This document shows, piece by piece, positions 56,089 to 63,731 of a DNA stretch of 64,000 nucleotides (position 1 is its first letter; the number at the start of each line of letters is the position of its first letter). The position numbers were made by a program, and so were the translations under genes. Where the stretch lies: the NCBI RefSeq assembly GCF_014873535.1, contig NZ_JADBEF010000002.1, forward strand, positions 1 through 64,000, given 5' to 3'. Under the pieces are notes generated by a model. The model was not told where the DNA came from, did no database searches, and saw nothing but the letters and a program-made list of their open reading frames with translations. The DNA is from Nonomuraea africana. GTDB taxonomy: Bacteria > Actinomycetota > Actinomycetes > Streptosporangiales > Streptosporangiaceae.

Positions 56089-56117
56089 GCGACCTAAGCC
56101 CCGCATCTCGGCATCCT
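56089..56117 (+). promoter_or_regulatory. Class L promoter motif
   Basis: GCGACCTAAGCC (56089-56100) with a CATCCT box at positions 24-29, as in the copy at 52981. It precedes the gene at 56159. Confidence 0.45.
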
Positions 56118-56158
56118 CCCCTCCGGCACATCGCTCGAGGGATATCCGGGGGGATCCT

Positions 56159-58708
56159 GTGGGGCTGGTCAGATTCGTCACGCCATACACCACGACGTCG
56201 CCGTCGACATCGCACACCTACTACTACGGCAGCGCCAGCGGGGGGAACAGGATCGTCCTGTTCGTCCAGTCGTATGCGGGCGTGTCCAGCATCTCGGGCG
56301 GGTTCACCGAGCACGAGTGGGCGACTAACACGCTCGGCATCCGGATGCTGTCGAAAATCTCCTACGGCGGGGACTCCTCCGTCACTGTCAACACCACCGA
56401 TGCGACGGACCGGATCTTCATCTGGGCCTACGAGCTGGACGACGCCGAGGTCTACTACGGCAGCGCCAGCGCGAAGGAGGGCGTCTCCTCCGCCTACTGG
56501 TCAGAGTCCGGGCTGCCGGATGGCTGCGTCGCCCTCATGGGCGTGTCGATGTACATCGCGGGCACCGACAACACCGGTGTCTCCTGGCCGTCCGATTTCA
56601 CGCACAAGGGCTACACCTACCGGGACTGGTCCGATGGCGGCGGCTCGAAGCGGGTGTGGGGCGCCACCGCGGTCGACGAGTACGTGTCCGGTTCGATCTC
56701 GGTGTCCAAGCAGCTGATCTCGAATCAGCCGATCGGGACGTCGTATGCGTGGGCGGGCGGCGTGTGGGGGCCGAACCCGGACAACACGCCGCCGACCGAC
56801 CCGACGAACCTGCGGTTGACCGCGATGACGCCCACCTCGGTGACGGTGACGTGGGATGCCTCTACCGACAGTGGGTCCGGCCTGTCGGGCTACACCTTCT
56901 ACTTGAACGGCGTCGCCAAGGGGTCGACGAGCAGCCGGTCGGCGACGTTCTCGGGGCTCACCTCGGGGGTGTCGGTCACCATCCAGGTGGACGCCTACGA
57001 CGCCAAGGGCAACCGGTCGGCCAAGGCCGAGCTGGTGGTCACTCCGATCAACGACACCACGCCGCCCATCGTCCCGCAGGTCAGGGTGACCGCCCTGGAC
57101 GCGGGCAAGATCACGGTCGGCTGGGACACCCCTTACGACGAATCGTCGGTTGTTGGCTACGGCGTGTACCTGAACGGTGCGAAGCAGGGCGCTGACCAGA
57201 CGGCCCGCACCAAGGCGTTCACGGGGTTGAGCGCCGGGGCGCTGTACACGATCAGCGTCGATGCCATCGACCTGCTCGGCAACCGGTCGGCGAGGGGAAC
57301 GCGGACCGTCCGGGCGCAAGCTGACCGGACGCCGCCCACGCTGCCCGGCAGCGTGTCCGTGGTCGCCACCTCCAAGACCGCCATCACCCTGGCGTGGAAT
57401 CCCAGCAGTGACGACAACGTCGGCGTCACCGGGTACGGCCTCTACCTGGGCAGTCTGCGCGTCGCCGAGATCCCGTCCCGCGTCTACACCTTCACCGGGC
57501 TCACCCCTGGCGTCTCCTACACGGTGGGTGTCGACGCCGTCGACGAGCTCGGCAACCGCTCCAACCGCGTCATGCAGTCGGCCACCACCCTGGAAGACAC
57601 CTCGGGTGATGCCCCGCCGTACGAGTACGTCCTCTACGACTGGGACACCCATCTCCCCTTGGACTCGCTGCCGCTGCAGAACGTCAGCTTCGAGATCACC
57701 CTCAACGGCGGCGGCCAGCTCACCGCCGACATCCCGCTCTACGACTCCGCCTACACGGTCGGCCGCATCGCCGCCGCCACCCGCCCCGAACGGACCATGA
57801 TCCTCGTCTACCGAGGCGAGCAACTGGTGTGGGGCGGCCGGATCGTCGACCCGCAGGACTACGACTCCGACTCCGGCGTGCTGAAGATCACCGCCGAGGA
57901 GTGCATCGCCATCTACGGCAAGCGCTACGTCGCCTTCACCGGCCCGCGCCCCGGCACCGTCCCGCACACCGAGGTGACGTGGCTGCTGGAGCACGCCGCC
58001 TCCCCCGCGGACCTGCGATGGCTCACCCAGGACGGCGTGGCCGGCACCGGCACCGTCGACCGGGAGTACCGCGCCGACGACTTCGTGCGCATCCTGGACG
58101 CGGTCGCGGACGTGGCGGCCGCGCCGGGCGGGTTCGACTGGTGGGTTCAGCCCTCCTGGGACGCCGTCAACGACAGGCCCCGCTTCGTGTTGCGCCGCGT
58201 CTCCCGCACCAGCCCGCCCGACACCGGCCTGACGCTCGAGTATCCGGGCAACGTGCGTGGCTTCTCCCGCTCGACGCGGCGAGGCCTGGCGACCAGGACG
58301 TGGGGGCAGCTGCGCCGCCCGGACGGCGGCGTCATGCTCGCCTCGGTCACCCGCAATGACCTGCTGTCGGACGGGTGGCCGCTGATCGAGGAGGCATGGC
58401 AGTTCGACGGCCTCACCTCGCAGGCGGCGCTGGATGCCGAGACACAGCGGGCGTCGGATGCGTCGGCGGGCGCCAAGCAGGTGTTCGAGTTTGTGCTGGC
58501 GATCACGCCGGACGTGCGCTGGTGGCAGTGGGAGCTCGGCGGCCAGGCGCGCGTCGTCATCACCGACCACATCTATCCGGCCCAACCGGACGGCGCTCCC
58601 GGCCTGGACCGGCCGATGAAGATCGTGTCGCTGAAGGTGCAGCCCGACAGCAACGAGGGCGAGTTGGTGACGGTCACGACGGGCGAGCACACCGTCGCCG
58701 TCGACTAG
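56159..58708 (+). CDS. Gp37-like tail protein with three FN3 repeats
   Basis: 849 residues from GTG 56159 (GGGGGG five nt upstream). The head (about 1-210) is similar to the head of 50706-52967 (GNRIVLFVQSYAG against GHRIVVLAAAFNT, then matching strands). Three FN3 repeats (about 210-480) follow. The C-terminal 360 residues (YEYVLYDWDTHLPLDSLPLQNVSFEITLNGGGQLTADI, then MILVYRGEQLVWGGRIVDPQDY) have the Siphovirus ReqiPepy6 Gp37-like domain. Probably the central tail-tip protein below the Dit hub. Confidence 0.82.
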   Translation: MGLVRFVTPYTTTSPSTSHTYYYGSASGGNRIVLFVQSYAGVSSISGGFTEHEWATNTLGIRMLSKISYGGDSSVTVNTTDATDRIFIWAYELDDAEVYYGSASAKEGVSSAYWSESGLPDGCVALMGVSMYIAGTDNTGVSWPSDFTHKGYTYRDWSDGGGSKRVWGATAVDEYVSGSISVSKQLISNQPIGTSYAWAGGVWGPNPDNTPPTDPTNLRLTAMTPTSVTVTWDASTDSGSGLSGYTFYLNGVAKGSTSSRSATFSGLTSGVSVTIQVDAYDAKGNRSAKAELVVTPINDTTPPIVPQVRVTALDAGKITVGWDTPYDESSVVGYGVYLNGAKQGADQTARTKAFTGLSAGALYTISVDAIDLLGNRSARGTRTVRAQADRTPPTLPGSVSVVATSKTAITLAWNPSSDDNVGVTGYGLYLGSLRVAEIPSRVYTFTGLTPGVSYTVGVDAVDELGNRSNRVMQSATTLEDTSGDAPPYEYVLYDWDTHLPLDSLPLQNVSFEITLNGGGQLTADIPLYDSAYTVGRIAAATRPERTMILVYRGEQLVWGGRIVDPQDYDSDSGVLKITAEECIAIYGKRYVAFTGPRPGTVPHTEVTWLLEHAASPADLRWLTQDGVAGTGTVDREYRADDFVRILDAVADVAAAPGGFDWWVQPSWDAVNDRPRFVLRRVSRTSPPDTGLTLEYPGNVRGFSRSTRRGLATRTWGQLRRPDGGVMLASVTRNDLLSDGWPLIEEAWQFDGLTSQAALDAETQRASDASAGAKQVFEFVLAITPDVRWWQWELGGQARVVITDHIYPAQPDGAPGLDRPMKIVSLKVQPDSNEGELVTVTTGEHTVAVD

Positions 58709-58729
58709 AAGCAGAAGGAGGGGTGCGGC

Positions 58730-59155
58730 GTGGCGAAGATCAGTCCCGGGGACCTGCAGCAGGCGGACCTGGTGCGCATCATCTCCGATCTACAGGCTCG
58801 GGTGAAGGCGCTGGAGTTGCAGGCGGGGGTGCGGTCGGTGACGTTCGTCGCCGACTCCACCAGCACGTCGTCGACGACGTTGACGAGGATGGCGTGGACG
58901 ACGTTCCCCCGGTCGGGGTCGTCGGTGACGGTTGATGTGTCGGTCACACTGTCGGGCGCGACGTCGTGTGAGGTGGCGGTGCGCGCGGACGGGACGCAGA
59001 TCGGCTCTCGAACGGTGACGGCGTCCGGGGTGGCGACGGTGTCGGGGTTCCTTCCTCCGGCGTGGGCGTTCGGCGCGCGGAAGGTGGTGGACGTGCAGGT
59101 GAAGGTCAACAGCGGGTCCGCGACGGTGGCGGTGGTGGGCGGCTGGCATCGGTGA
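58730..59155 (+). CDS. Short fibre-like protein
   Basis: 141 residues from GTG 58730 (GAAGGAGGGG upstream). A short coiled coil (ADLVRIISDLQARVKALELQAG) precedes a beta-rich domain (SVTFVADSTSTSSTTLTRMAWTTFPRSGSSVTVDVSVTLSG). This looks like a trimeric fibre head. It is in the tail-tip part of the cluster. Confidence 0.72.
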   Translation: MAKISPGDLQQADLVRIISDLQARVKALELQAGVRSVTFVADSTSTSSTTLTRMAWTTFPRSGSSVTVDVSVTLSGATSCEVAVRADGTQIGSRTVTASGVATVSGFLPPAWAFGARKVVDVQVKVNSGSATVAVVGGWHR

Positions 59156-59159
59156 CCGC

Positions 59160-59188
59160 TGGCCGCAACCTCGGATGGCCGATATACA
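59160..59188 (+). promoter_or_regulatory. Class L-like motif
   Basis: GGCCGCAACC with TA at motif positions 24-25 (59183-59184, ATATACAT). The first box is degenerate, but the spacing is the class spacing. It precedes 59253. Confidence 0.35.
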
Positions 59189-59252
59189 TCCGCCGCACGG
59201 CCGGTAGAGCGGCTCGTCCTGGGCCGCTCGCCTCAACCATTCGGGGGACATC

Positions 59253-59918
59253 ATGAGTCAGATCTCGATCAACCAGAGCTGCGGCGACGGATGTGCCGAG
59301 CAGGTGACGATCAACGTGAACTGCACGTGCAAGCCGACCCAGCCGCCGGCCCCGCAGCCGCGGCTCACAGAGGCGTCACTGTACGGGTTCGCCACCTGCA
59401 CGGTTCTGCCTCAGTACTGCACCTTCAAGGTGACCCCCACTCCCGGCCCGTATCTGATGGGTGCCACGGCGATCCTGCCCGCGGGAGTGTCGCTCGCGTC
59501 GATTGGCGTCGCCGTTCTGGAGCCTGGCGTGGGTGAGATGAGCCACGAGTCGCGGGTGGCCGTCTACGTCGGCGGCGTCGCGGAGAAGGCCGGGCAGAGC
59601 CTGCACCTGCCTGAGCTGTTCACTGGAGGGACGGGCTGGCGGTGGGCCAACCTGGATAAGCCGGTGATGGCCGCCGAGGAGGACCGGCCGGTGTGGTTGG
59701 TGGCGCAGGTTCCGTCCTTCGCCACCCACATGCCGACGTTCCTGTCCTGCGCCGCCACCACAGGGTTCGGCTTCGTCAACGGCTTGCGGCCGCGCAACGT
59801 CCTCGTCCAGGGCGCTACGCAGCTTCCGCAGATCTTCGAGGCTGACGCCGTACCGTTCACACCGCGGCCAGAGATCCCGCTGATGGCGGGCGTGTCCTAC
59901 CCCATCGTCAAGCCGTAG
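59253..59918 (+). CDS. Hypothetical late protein
   Basis: 221 residues from ATG 59253 (GGGGGA four nt upstream). A cysteine-rich start (CGDGCAEQVTINVNCTCKP) with a proline linker precedes a beta-rich body of the type seen in virion-associated proteins (PYLMGATAILPAGVSLASIGVAVLEPG). It ends just before palindrome copy 2 and the convergent gene 60004-60738. No family recognised. Confidence 0.65.
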   Translation: MSQISINQSCGDGCAEQVTINVNCTCKPTQPPAPQPRLTEASLYGFATCTVLPQYCTFKVTPTPGPYLMGATAILPAGVSLASIGVAVLEPGVGEMSHESRVAVYVGGVAEKAGQSLHLPELFTGGTGWRWANLDKPVMAAEEDRPVWLVAQVPSFATHMPTFLSCAATTGFGFVNGLRPRNVLVQGATQLPQIFEADAVPFTPRPEIPLMAGVSYPIVKP

Positions 59919-59936
59919 CCCGCACAAGCAACGGAA

Positions 59937-59952
59937 CTTTCCATACGGGAAG
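59937..59952. repeat. Palindrome CTTTCC-ATAC-GGGAAG (copy 2 of 3)
   Basis: Differs from copy 1 by one base (TTTCC for TTCCC). It lies after the stop of 59253-59918 and downstream of the leftward gene 60004-60738. Confidence 0.55.
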
Positions 59953-60003
59953 CTTGCTGGATCTGCGCCGGGCTCTGCCTGGTGCAGGTCCACGGCCTGG
60001 AGG

Positions 60004-60738
60004 TCAGCGGCGCAGTCGGTGCATGTCGCGCCGGGCCCGATGGGGCTGATCGTGCACGTCGGAGGCGTAGCGGACGGCGTCCAGCAGGACGTTGTCGACC
60101 TTGCGGCGGGCGGCCTGGTCGATCGCCATGCGGGCGATCACGCCACCGGTGATCCGGATTGGCCTGTCGGGTAGGCCCCGGCCGGCGAGCCTCATGCGCA
60201 CCGTCATGGCGCGCAGCCCGGCCAACAGTCTGGGCGGTCTCACCTCGCCGGTGTCCGGGTCGTGGTCGGGGATCTCTGCGGCCGCCTGCTCTTCCAACTC
60301 GGCGATGAGGGCGACCATCGCCGACTCGCAGCTTTTGCGGAGCGCCTCGTACACCGCGGTGAGCTGCTCGGTCAGGTAGAAGCTGACCTGCTGGTGGATG
60401 GGCGCCGCCGGGCTGTAGTGGCCTTGCCCTGCTCGTTTCTGGGCCTGGACGGCCTGGTAGTGGTAGCGGACCACGTGCAGCGGGTCGGGTGGCCGCTGTT
60501 CCAGGAAGCGCTGGACGGCGGCGGCGATCACATCGGAGCAGGAGGCGGGCGGCCGGTCGTCGAGGTTGTAGAAGGTGCGCAGCGTCGGCCCCTTGTGCTT
60601 GAGGCCGGGAAGCGGTTCGTCCTGTTGGAGCCGCTCACGCCACGCGGCGACCGTCTCGGCCTGCTGGGTGGTGAGGCGGCCGGTCGAGTAGTGCGCCAGC
60701 GCGCCCCGGTCTTCACCCAGGTCCGGAGAGCTTTCCAT
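60004..60738 (-). CDS. Ribbon-helix-helix-like DNA-binding protein embedded in the late region
   Basis: 244 residues from ATG 60738 (GGAG seven nt upstream; the frame opens to 60783). LRTFYNLDDRPPASCSDVIAAAVQRFLEQRP (about residues 55-85) has a strand-helix-helix look of a ribbon-helix-helix domain. A long helical region and a basic C-terminus (HRARRDMHRLRR) follow. It is the only leftward gene in the lysis area, flanked by two of the three TTYCCATACGGGAA palindromes, one of which covers its start codon. A self-regulating DNA-binding role is suggested; not proven. Confidence 0.6.
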   Translation of the reverse strand: MESSPDLGEDRGALAHYSTGRLTTQQAETVAAWRERLQQDEPLPGLKHKGPTLRTFYNLDDRPPASCSDVIAAAVQRFLEQRPPDPLHVVRYHYQAVQAQKRAGQGHYSPAAPIHQQVSFYLTEQLTAVYEALRKSCESAMVALIAELEEQAAAEIPDHDPDTGEVRPPRLLAGLRAMTVRMRLAGRGLPDRPIRITGGVIARMAIDQAARRKVDNVLLDAVRYASDVHDQPHRARRDMHRLRR

Positions 60739-60745
60739 ACGGGAA
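60732..60745 (-). repeat. Palindrome TTTCC-ATAC-GGGAA (copy 3 of 3) over a start codon
   Basis: On the leftward message it reads TTCCC-GTATGGAAA and includes the ATG of 60004-60738, so either a DNA-bound repressor or the RNA hairpin could block expression. Confidence 0.55.
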
Positions 60746-60815
60746 CTCCATCGTGTGGCGTGGGCCGTTGCAAGCGGAATCACCGGATTGGGCCCCGCCG
60801 CGTGGGGCGCAGGCT

Positions 60816-60844
60816 GCGACGTAAGCCTGGTTCGTCCCTATCGT
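60816..60844 (+). promoter_or_regulatory. Class L promoter motif
   Basis: GCGACGTAAGCC with TA at positions 24-25 (60839-60840), and 22 of 29 bases identical to the copy at 40900-40928. It drives 60882. Confidence 0.65.
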
Positions 60845-60881
60845 GCCGCCCCTACATGAGTCAGGCGTATGGGGGTGCGGG

Positions 60882-61247
60882 ATGGCCGAGCCGGAGCAGA
60901 GCGAGCAGCAGGTGTGGCTCGTGGGCCAAGTGGCTGACACGCGGCGGATTGCCGAGCTCGGGTTCACCGAGACCAAGGGGCAGCTGGCGTTGATCCTGCA
61001 GAGGATGGAACAGGGCGAGCGGCGCCACGACGAGTTGGCCAGCGTGGTCGCCGAGAACTACCGCGTGGTGTCGGAGCGGCTGGACGAGCACGCCAGAGGC
61101 ATCCAGGCCGCGGCGGAGGATCGGGCGGCCGAGCGGTCCCGCATCCAGACGATGGGCGACAGCGCCAAGCGGTTCTCCACGTGGATGGCGATCGGCGTCT
61201 CCGCCCTGTTCGGCGTGCTCGGCATCGCCCTGAAGATGTGGGCCTGA
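60882..61247 (+). CDS. Coiled-coil plus membrane-helix protein (XhlA-like holin partner)
   Basis: 121 residues from ATG 60882. A long amphipathic coil (AELGFTETKGQLALILQRMEQGERRHDELASVVAENYRVVSERLDEHARG) precedes one C-terminal membrane span (FSTWMAIGVSALFGVLGIALKMWA). This layout is that of phage XhlA/DUF-type lysis accessory proteins. Next to the holin candidate. Confidence 0.72.
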   Translation: MAEPEQSEQQVWLVGQVADTRRIAELGFTETKGQLALILQRMEQGERRHDELASVVAENYRVVSERLDEHARGIQAAAEDRAAERSRIQTMGDSAKRFSTWMAIGVSALFGVLGIALKMWA

Positions 61248-61267
61248 CACGGCCTGACCAGGCTCGG

Positions 61268-61296
61268 GCGACGTAAGCCCTCTGCTCGTGCACCAT
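61268..61296 (+). promoter_or_regulatory. Class L promoter motif
   Basis: GCGACGTAAGCC (61268-61279); the second box is weak (GCACCAT). It precedes the holin candidate at 61340. Confidence 0.45.
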
Positions 61297-61339
61297 CCGC
61301 GCTCGGACAGTCCAATCCCTTCCCGAAGGAGCCACGATC

Positions 61340-61780
61340 ATGGTTCACCGGATTCCGGGCATCTCCGAGGCGCTGCTGCGCGCGGGCCGCTCCCTCCTGC
61401 AGAACATCCTGTCCGTCGCGGTGGTCGCCGGCGGCGCGGCCGTGGTGACGGCTGGCGATGCGACTGACGCGGGCACGCTCGGCGTGGTCGGCGGCCAGGC
61501 CGCGCTCGCCGCGGTGTTGGCGTGGATTCACAACAGGGTCGCGCCTGCGGGTGCTCCGGCTGTCGGCGAGGTGCCGCTGCGCGCGAACCGCACCCTGTGG
61601 CAGAACGTGCTGGCGGGCGCGATCGTCGCTGGCGGTGGCGCGGCCGCGGGTGTCGCCTCGGGCGATCTGAAGATGATCCTGCTGGCGGTGGGTCAGGCGG
61701 CGGGGGCCGCGGTGATCTCCGCTCTGTACAACGTGGTGCGGCCGCTGCCTGTCTCTGGCGGGCAGTCGTCGGCTGTGTAA
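61340..61780 (+). CDS. Holin candidate with internally duplicated membrane module
   Basis: 146 residues from ATG 61340 (GAAGGAG upstream). Four hydrophobic segments in two copies of one module: LRAGRSLLQNILSVAVVAGGAAVVTAGD...VVGGQAALAAVLAWIHNRVAP and LRANRTLWQNVLAGAIVAGGGAAAGVASGD...AVGQAAGAAVISALYNVVRP. Small, with a hydrophilic end. Together with 60882-61247 it probably makes the membrane pore for the endolysin, whose gene is 37 kb away. Confidence 0.72.
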   Translation: MVHRIPGISEALLRAGRSLLQNILSVAVVAGGAAVVTAGDATDAGTLGVVGGQAALAAVLAWIHNRVAPAGAPAVGEVPLRANRTLWQNVLAGAIVAGGGAAAGVASGDLKMILLAVGQAAGAAVISALYNVVRPLPVSGGQSSAV

Positions 61781-61938
61781 ATGCCCGTTGGCGTGTTTAT
61801 GATGGGCGCGCACGTGGCCAGCGATGGCCGGGTCCTTCCTGGGGCTTAGTGCTTGTGCGCGGCGCTCTTCTAGGGGACCGCAGGGCGGCCTTCGGGTAGC
61901 TCCCTCTGTCGGGTTGCCGCGCACCCCAGCTCGAGAAC

Positions 61939-61976
61939 GCGAAAGGGCCCACCCCGGACGGGGTGGGCCCTTTCGC
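61939..61976. terminator. Bidirectional terminator after the lysis genes
   Basis: Perfect 17-bp stem GCGAAAGGGCCCACCCC / GGGGTGGGCCCTTTCGC with 4-nt loop between the convergent genes 61340-61780 and 61997-62515. Confidence 0.88.
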
Positions 61977-61996
61977 ATGAGCGCGGCGCGGCCTGG

Positions 61997-62515
61997 CTAG
62001 AGGCCGGCGGAGACCGGGTGCGGGGGCGGGGGTACGACCTCGCGGCGGTCGAGGTGGCGCAGCATCCACTCGTCGAGGACGTGGGCGGCCATGGCGGGGT
62101 CGTCAGGGCATGTGTCGTGGATGGTTGAGGGGCAGTTCGGCCGGAGTTGCTGCCAGACGGCGTGGGGGTCGTCGGCGAGGTGGGTGATGTCGAGGTGGCC
62201 GAATTGGCGGACCCAGTCGAATTCGTTCATGCGGAAGGCGTCGGCCAGTTCGGCGTCGGTGGCGCCGCGCATCTTGTCGGTCATGATGGCGCGGGCGACG
62301 ACCTTGTTGACCGTCTTGAGGATGTCGAGCGCTTCGCGGGTGAGGCCGGTGATGTCGCGGCGGTCGTCGTCGATGGTGGAGACGACGTCGAGCAGCCGGT
62401 CGACGGTGGCGGCGGCCGCGTTGGAGAGGCCGAGTCGGGCGACTTGGTCTCCAGTCATGTCGGCCGTGGTGAATTTCAGGTCGAACCCGTCGTCGGGCGG
62501 CTCGTGGTGAGACAT
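61997..62515 (-). CDS. Hypothetical HTH-like phage protein
   Basis: 172 residues from ATG 62515. Helical, with ITGLTREALDILKTVNKVVARAIM and GATDAELADAFRMNEFDWVRQFGHLD, the latter like the recognition part of a helix-turn-helix. C-terminal WMLRHLDRREVVPPPPHPVS. It diverges from the class E copy F upstream of the recombination genes, so it may be a regulator. Unproven. Confidence 0.6.
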   Translation of the reverse strand: MSHHEPPDDGFDLKFTTADMTGDQVARLGLSNAAAATVDRLLDVVSTIDDDRRDITGLTREALDILKTVNKVVARAIMTDKMRGATDAELADAFRMNEFDWVRQFGHLDITHLADDPHAVWQQLRPNCPSTIHDTCPDDPAMAAHVLDEWMLRHLDRREVVPPPPHPVSAGL

Positions 62516-62921
62516 GGGGAAGGTGGTCTCCTGTGGCGTCGGCGGCGGGGGTGTCCCTGCCAGCGGCTCCTACCGGGAAGCTGCGGATTCCGGGTGAGGC
62601 TATGTGGTTCTGCGTTCATGGGGAAGCCTAGAGATCTTCTGGCCACAATTTAAGACCTGAGGGGTGGTTTGCGGCGCAGGTACTTGAAGCTGCATGAAAG
62701 TGCAGAGTTCGGGTTGCAGCTGCGACGGGCGGGGTGTATTGACGCCTGATTCAGGGAGCAGTAGGCTGATCTTAGTAAATAACCCATACACTTTGAGCGG
62801 TTAGCGGGGGTGTCGCCTACGATGCGCGACGCCCTAGGGATCTGCTCGAAGAACACGCCTCACGCGGCGGGAACCTGCGGTCCCGGCGCGCGGGGCATAG
62901 CCCCAGGAACGGAGCATCGCC
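62516..62921. promoter_or_regulatory. Divergent control region with class E promoter copy F
   Basis: -10 TACACT (62787-62792) behind GTAAATAACCCA (the class E spacer). The -35 position reads GGCTGA, a weak match. The downstream palindrome is lost. The leader has GGGA-ACCTGCGG-TCCC at about 62870-62885, a version of the class E hairpin. It drives the annealing-protein gene. The rest of the gap (62516-62760) holds no supportable gene. Confidence 0.55.
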
Positions 62922-63731
62922 TTGTCCAGCACAACCCCGTCGAGTCCGGTCGTGATGACGCCCGAGGTCGCCGAGAAGCTGCGTGCCGTCTTCCCGCCTG
63001 AGAAGATCGGCAAGTTGCCCCGCGTCACCTGCCGCGCCTGCTCGAAGAACTTCGGCTCGTGCAACGAGCATCAGAAGAAGTGGTGCGACACCTGCAGCGG
63101 CATGGTGTCGACCCAGCACATCCACCTCGACTACGTCGGCCACGCTGACATCACCGACCGGTTCCTGCAGGTGGACCCGTGGTGGAACTGGGAGCCGCTC
63201 GCGTTCGACCAGCTCGGCCTACCCGCGTTCGATCAGCACGGCGGGCTGTGGATCAAGCTGACGATCGCCGGGGTGACTCGGCTGGGCTATGGCGACGCGC
63301 AGGGCAAGACCGGCCCGAACGCGGTCAAGGAGGCGATCGGTGATGCGTTCCGCAACGGCGGGATGCGCTTCGGTGTCGCCCTGGACCTGTGGCGCAAGGA
63401 CATGCCCGAGGCCGAAGAGGGCCCGCGCCGAGGTGGCCGCTCTGCTGCGGCGGCTCCTCCCCCTCCGTCTGGCCCTGACCCGCTGTGGCTGGTGAACATC
63501 ACGGCCGAGATCCATGCGGCTCAGACCTTCGACGAGATGATCGAGATCGGCAACCGCATCGACGCGGAATTCAACGCTGGGCGGATCGTCCCGGGCAGCG
63601 ACCTCGCGAACGCTCTGGGCGAGGTGTTCATGCCGAAGCGGGAACAACTGCTCGCCGAGCGTAATACCGCCGCGCGGGCGTACCACGACGCGGTGGCGAG
63701 GGAGACGGTCTCGGAGGCGCTGAGCTCATGA
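62922..63731 (+). CDS. Rad52/22-like single-strand annealing protein
   Basis: 269 residues from TTG 62922 (GGAG seven nt upstream). MTPEVAEKLRAVFPPEKIGKLPRVT, an inserted Cys cluster (CRACSKNFGSCNEHQKKWCDTC), then YVGHADITDRFLQVDPWWNWEPLAF, GGLWIKLTIAGVTRLGYGDAQGKTGPNAVKEAIGDAFRNGGMRFGVALDLW form the Rad52-type annealing core of actinophages. The C-terminal third is a Pro-rich linker plus a helical tail. It pairs complementary single strands during phage recombination. Overlaps the next gene by ATGA. Confidence 0.82.
   Translation: MSSTTPSSPVVMTPEVAEKLRAVFPPEKIGKLPRVTCRACSKNFGSCNEHQKKWCDTCSGMVSTQHIHLDYVGHADITDRFLQVDPWWNWEPLAFDQLGLPAFDQHGGLWIKLTIAGVTRLGYGDAQGKTGPNAVKEAIGDAFRNGGMRFGVALDLWRKDMPEAEEGPRRGGRSAAAAPPPPSGPDPLWLVNITAEIHAAQTFDEMIEIGNRIDAEFNAGRIVPGSDLANALGEVFMPKREQLLAERNTAARAYHDAVARETVSEALSS

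Noticed and set aside
50895..58690. Long minus-strand ORFs (50895-52688, 53955-55892, 56501-58690) opposite the tail genes
   Set aside because: Arg/Gly/Val-rich shadow frames; the plus strand carries recognisable FN3 and Dit domains.
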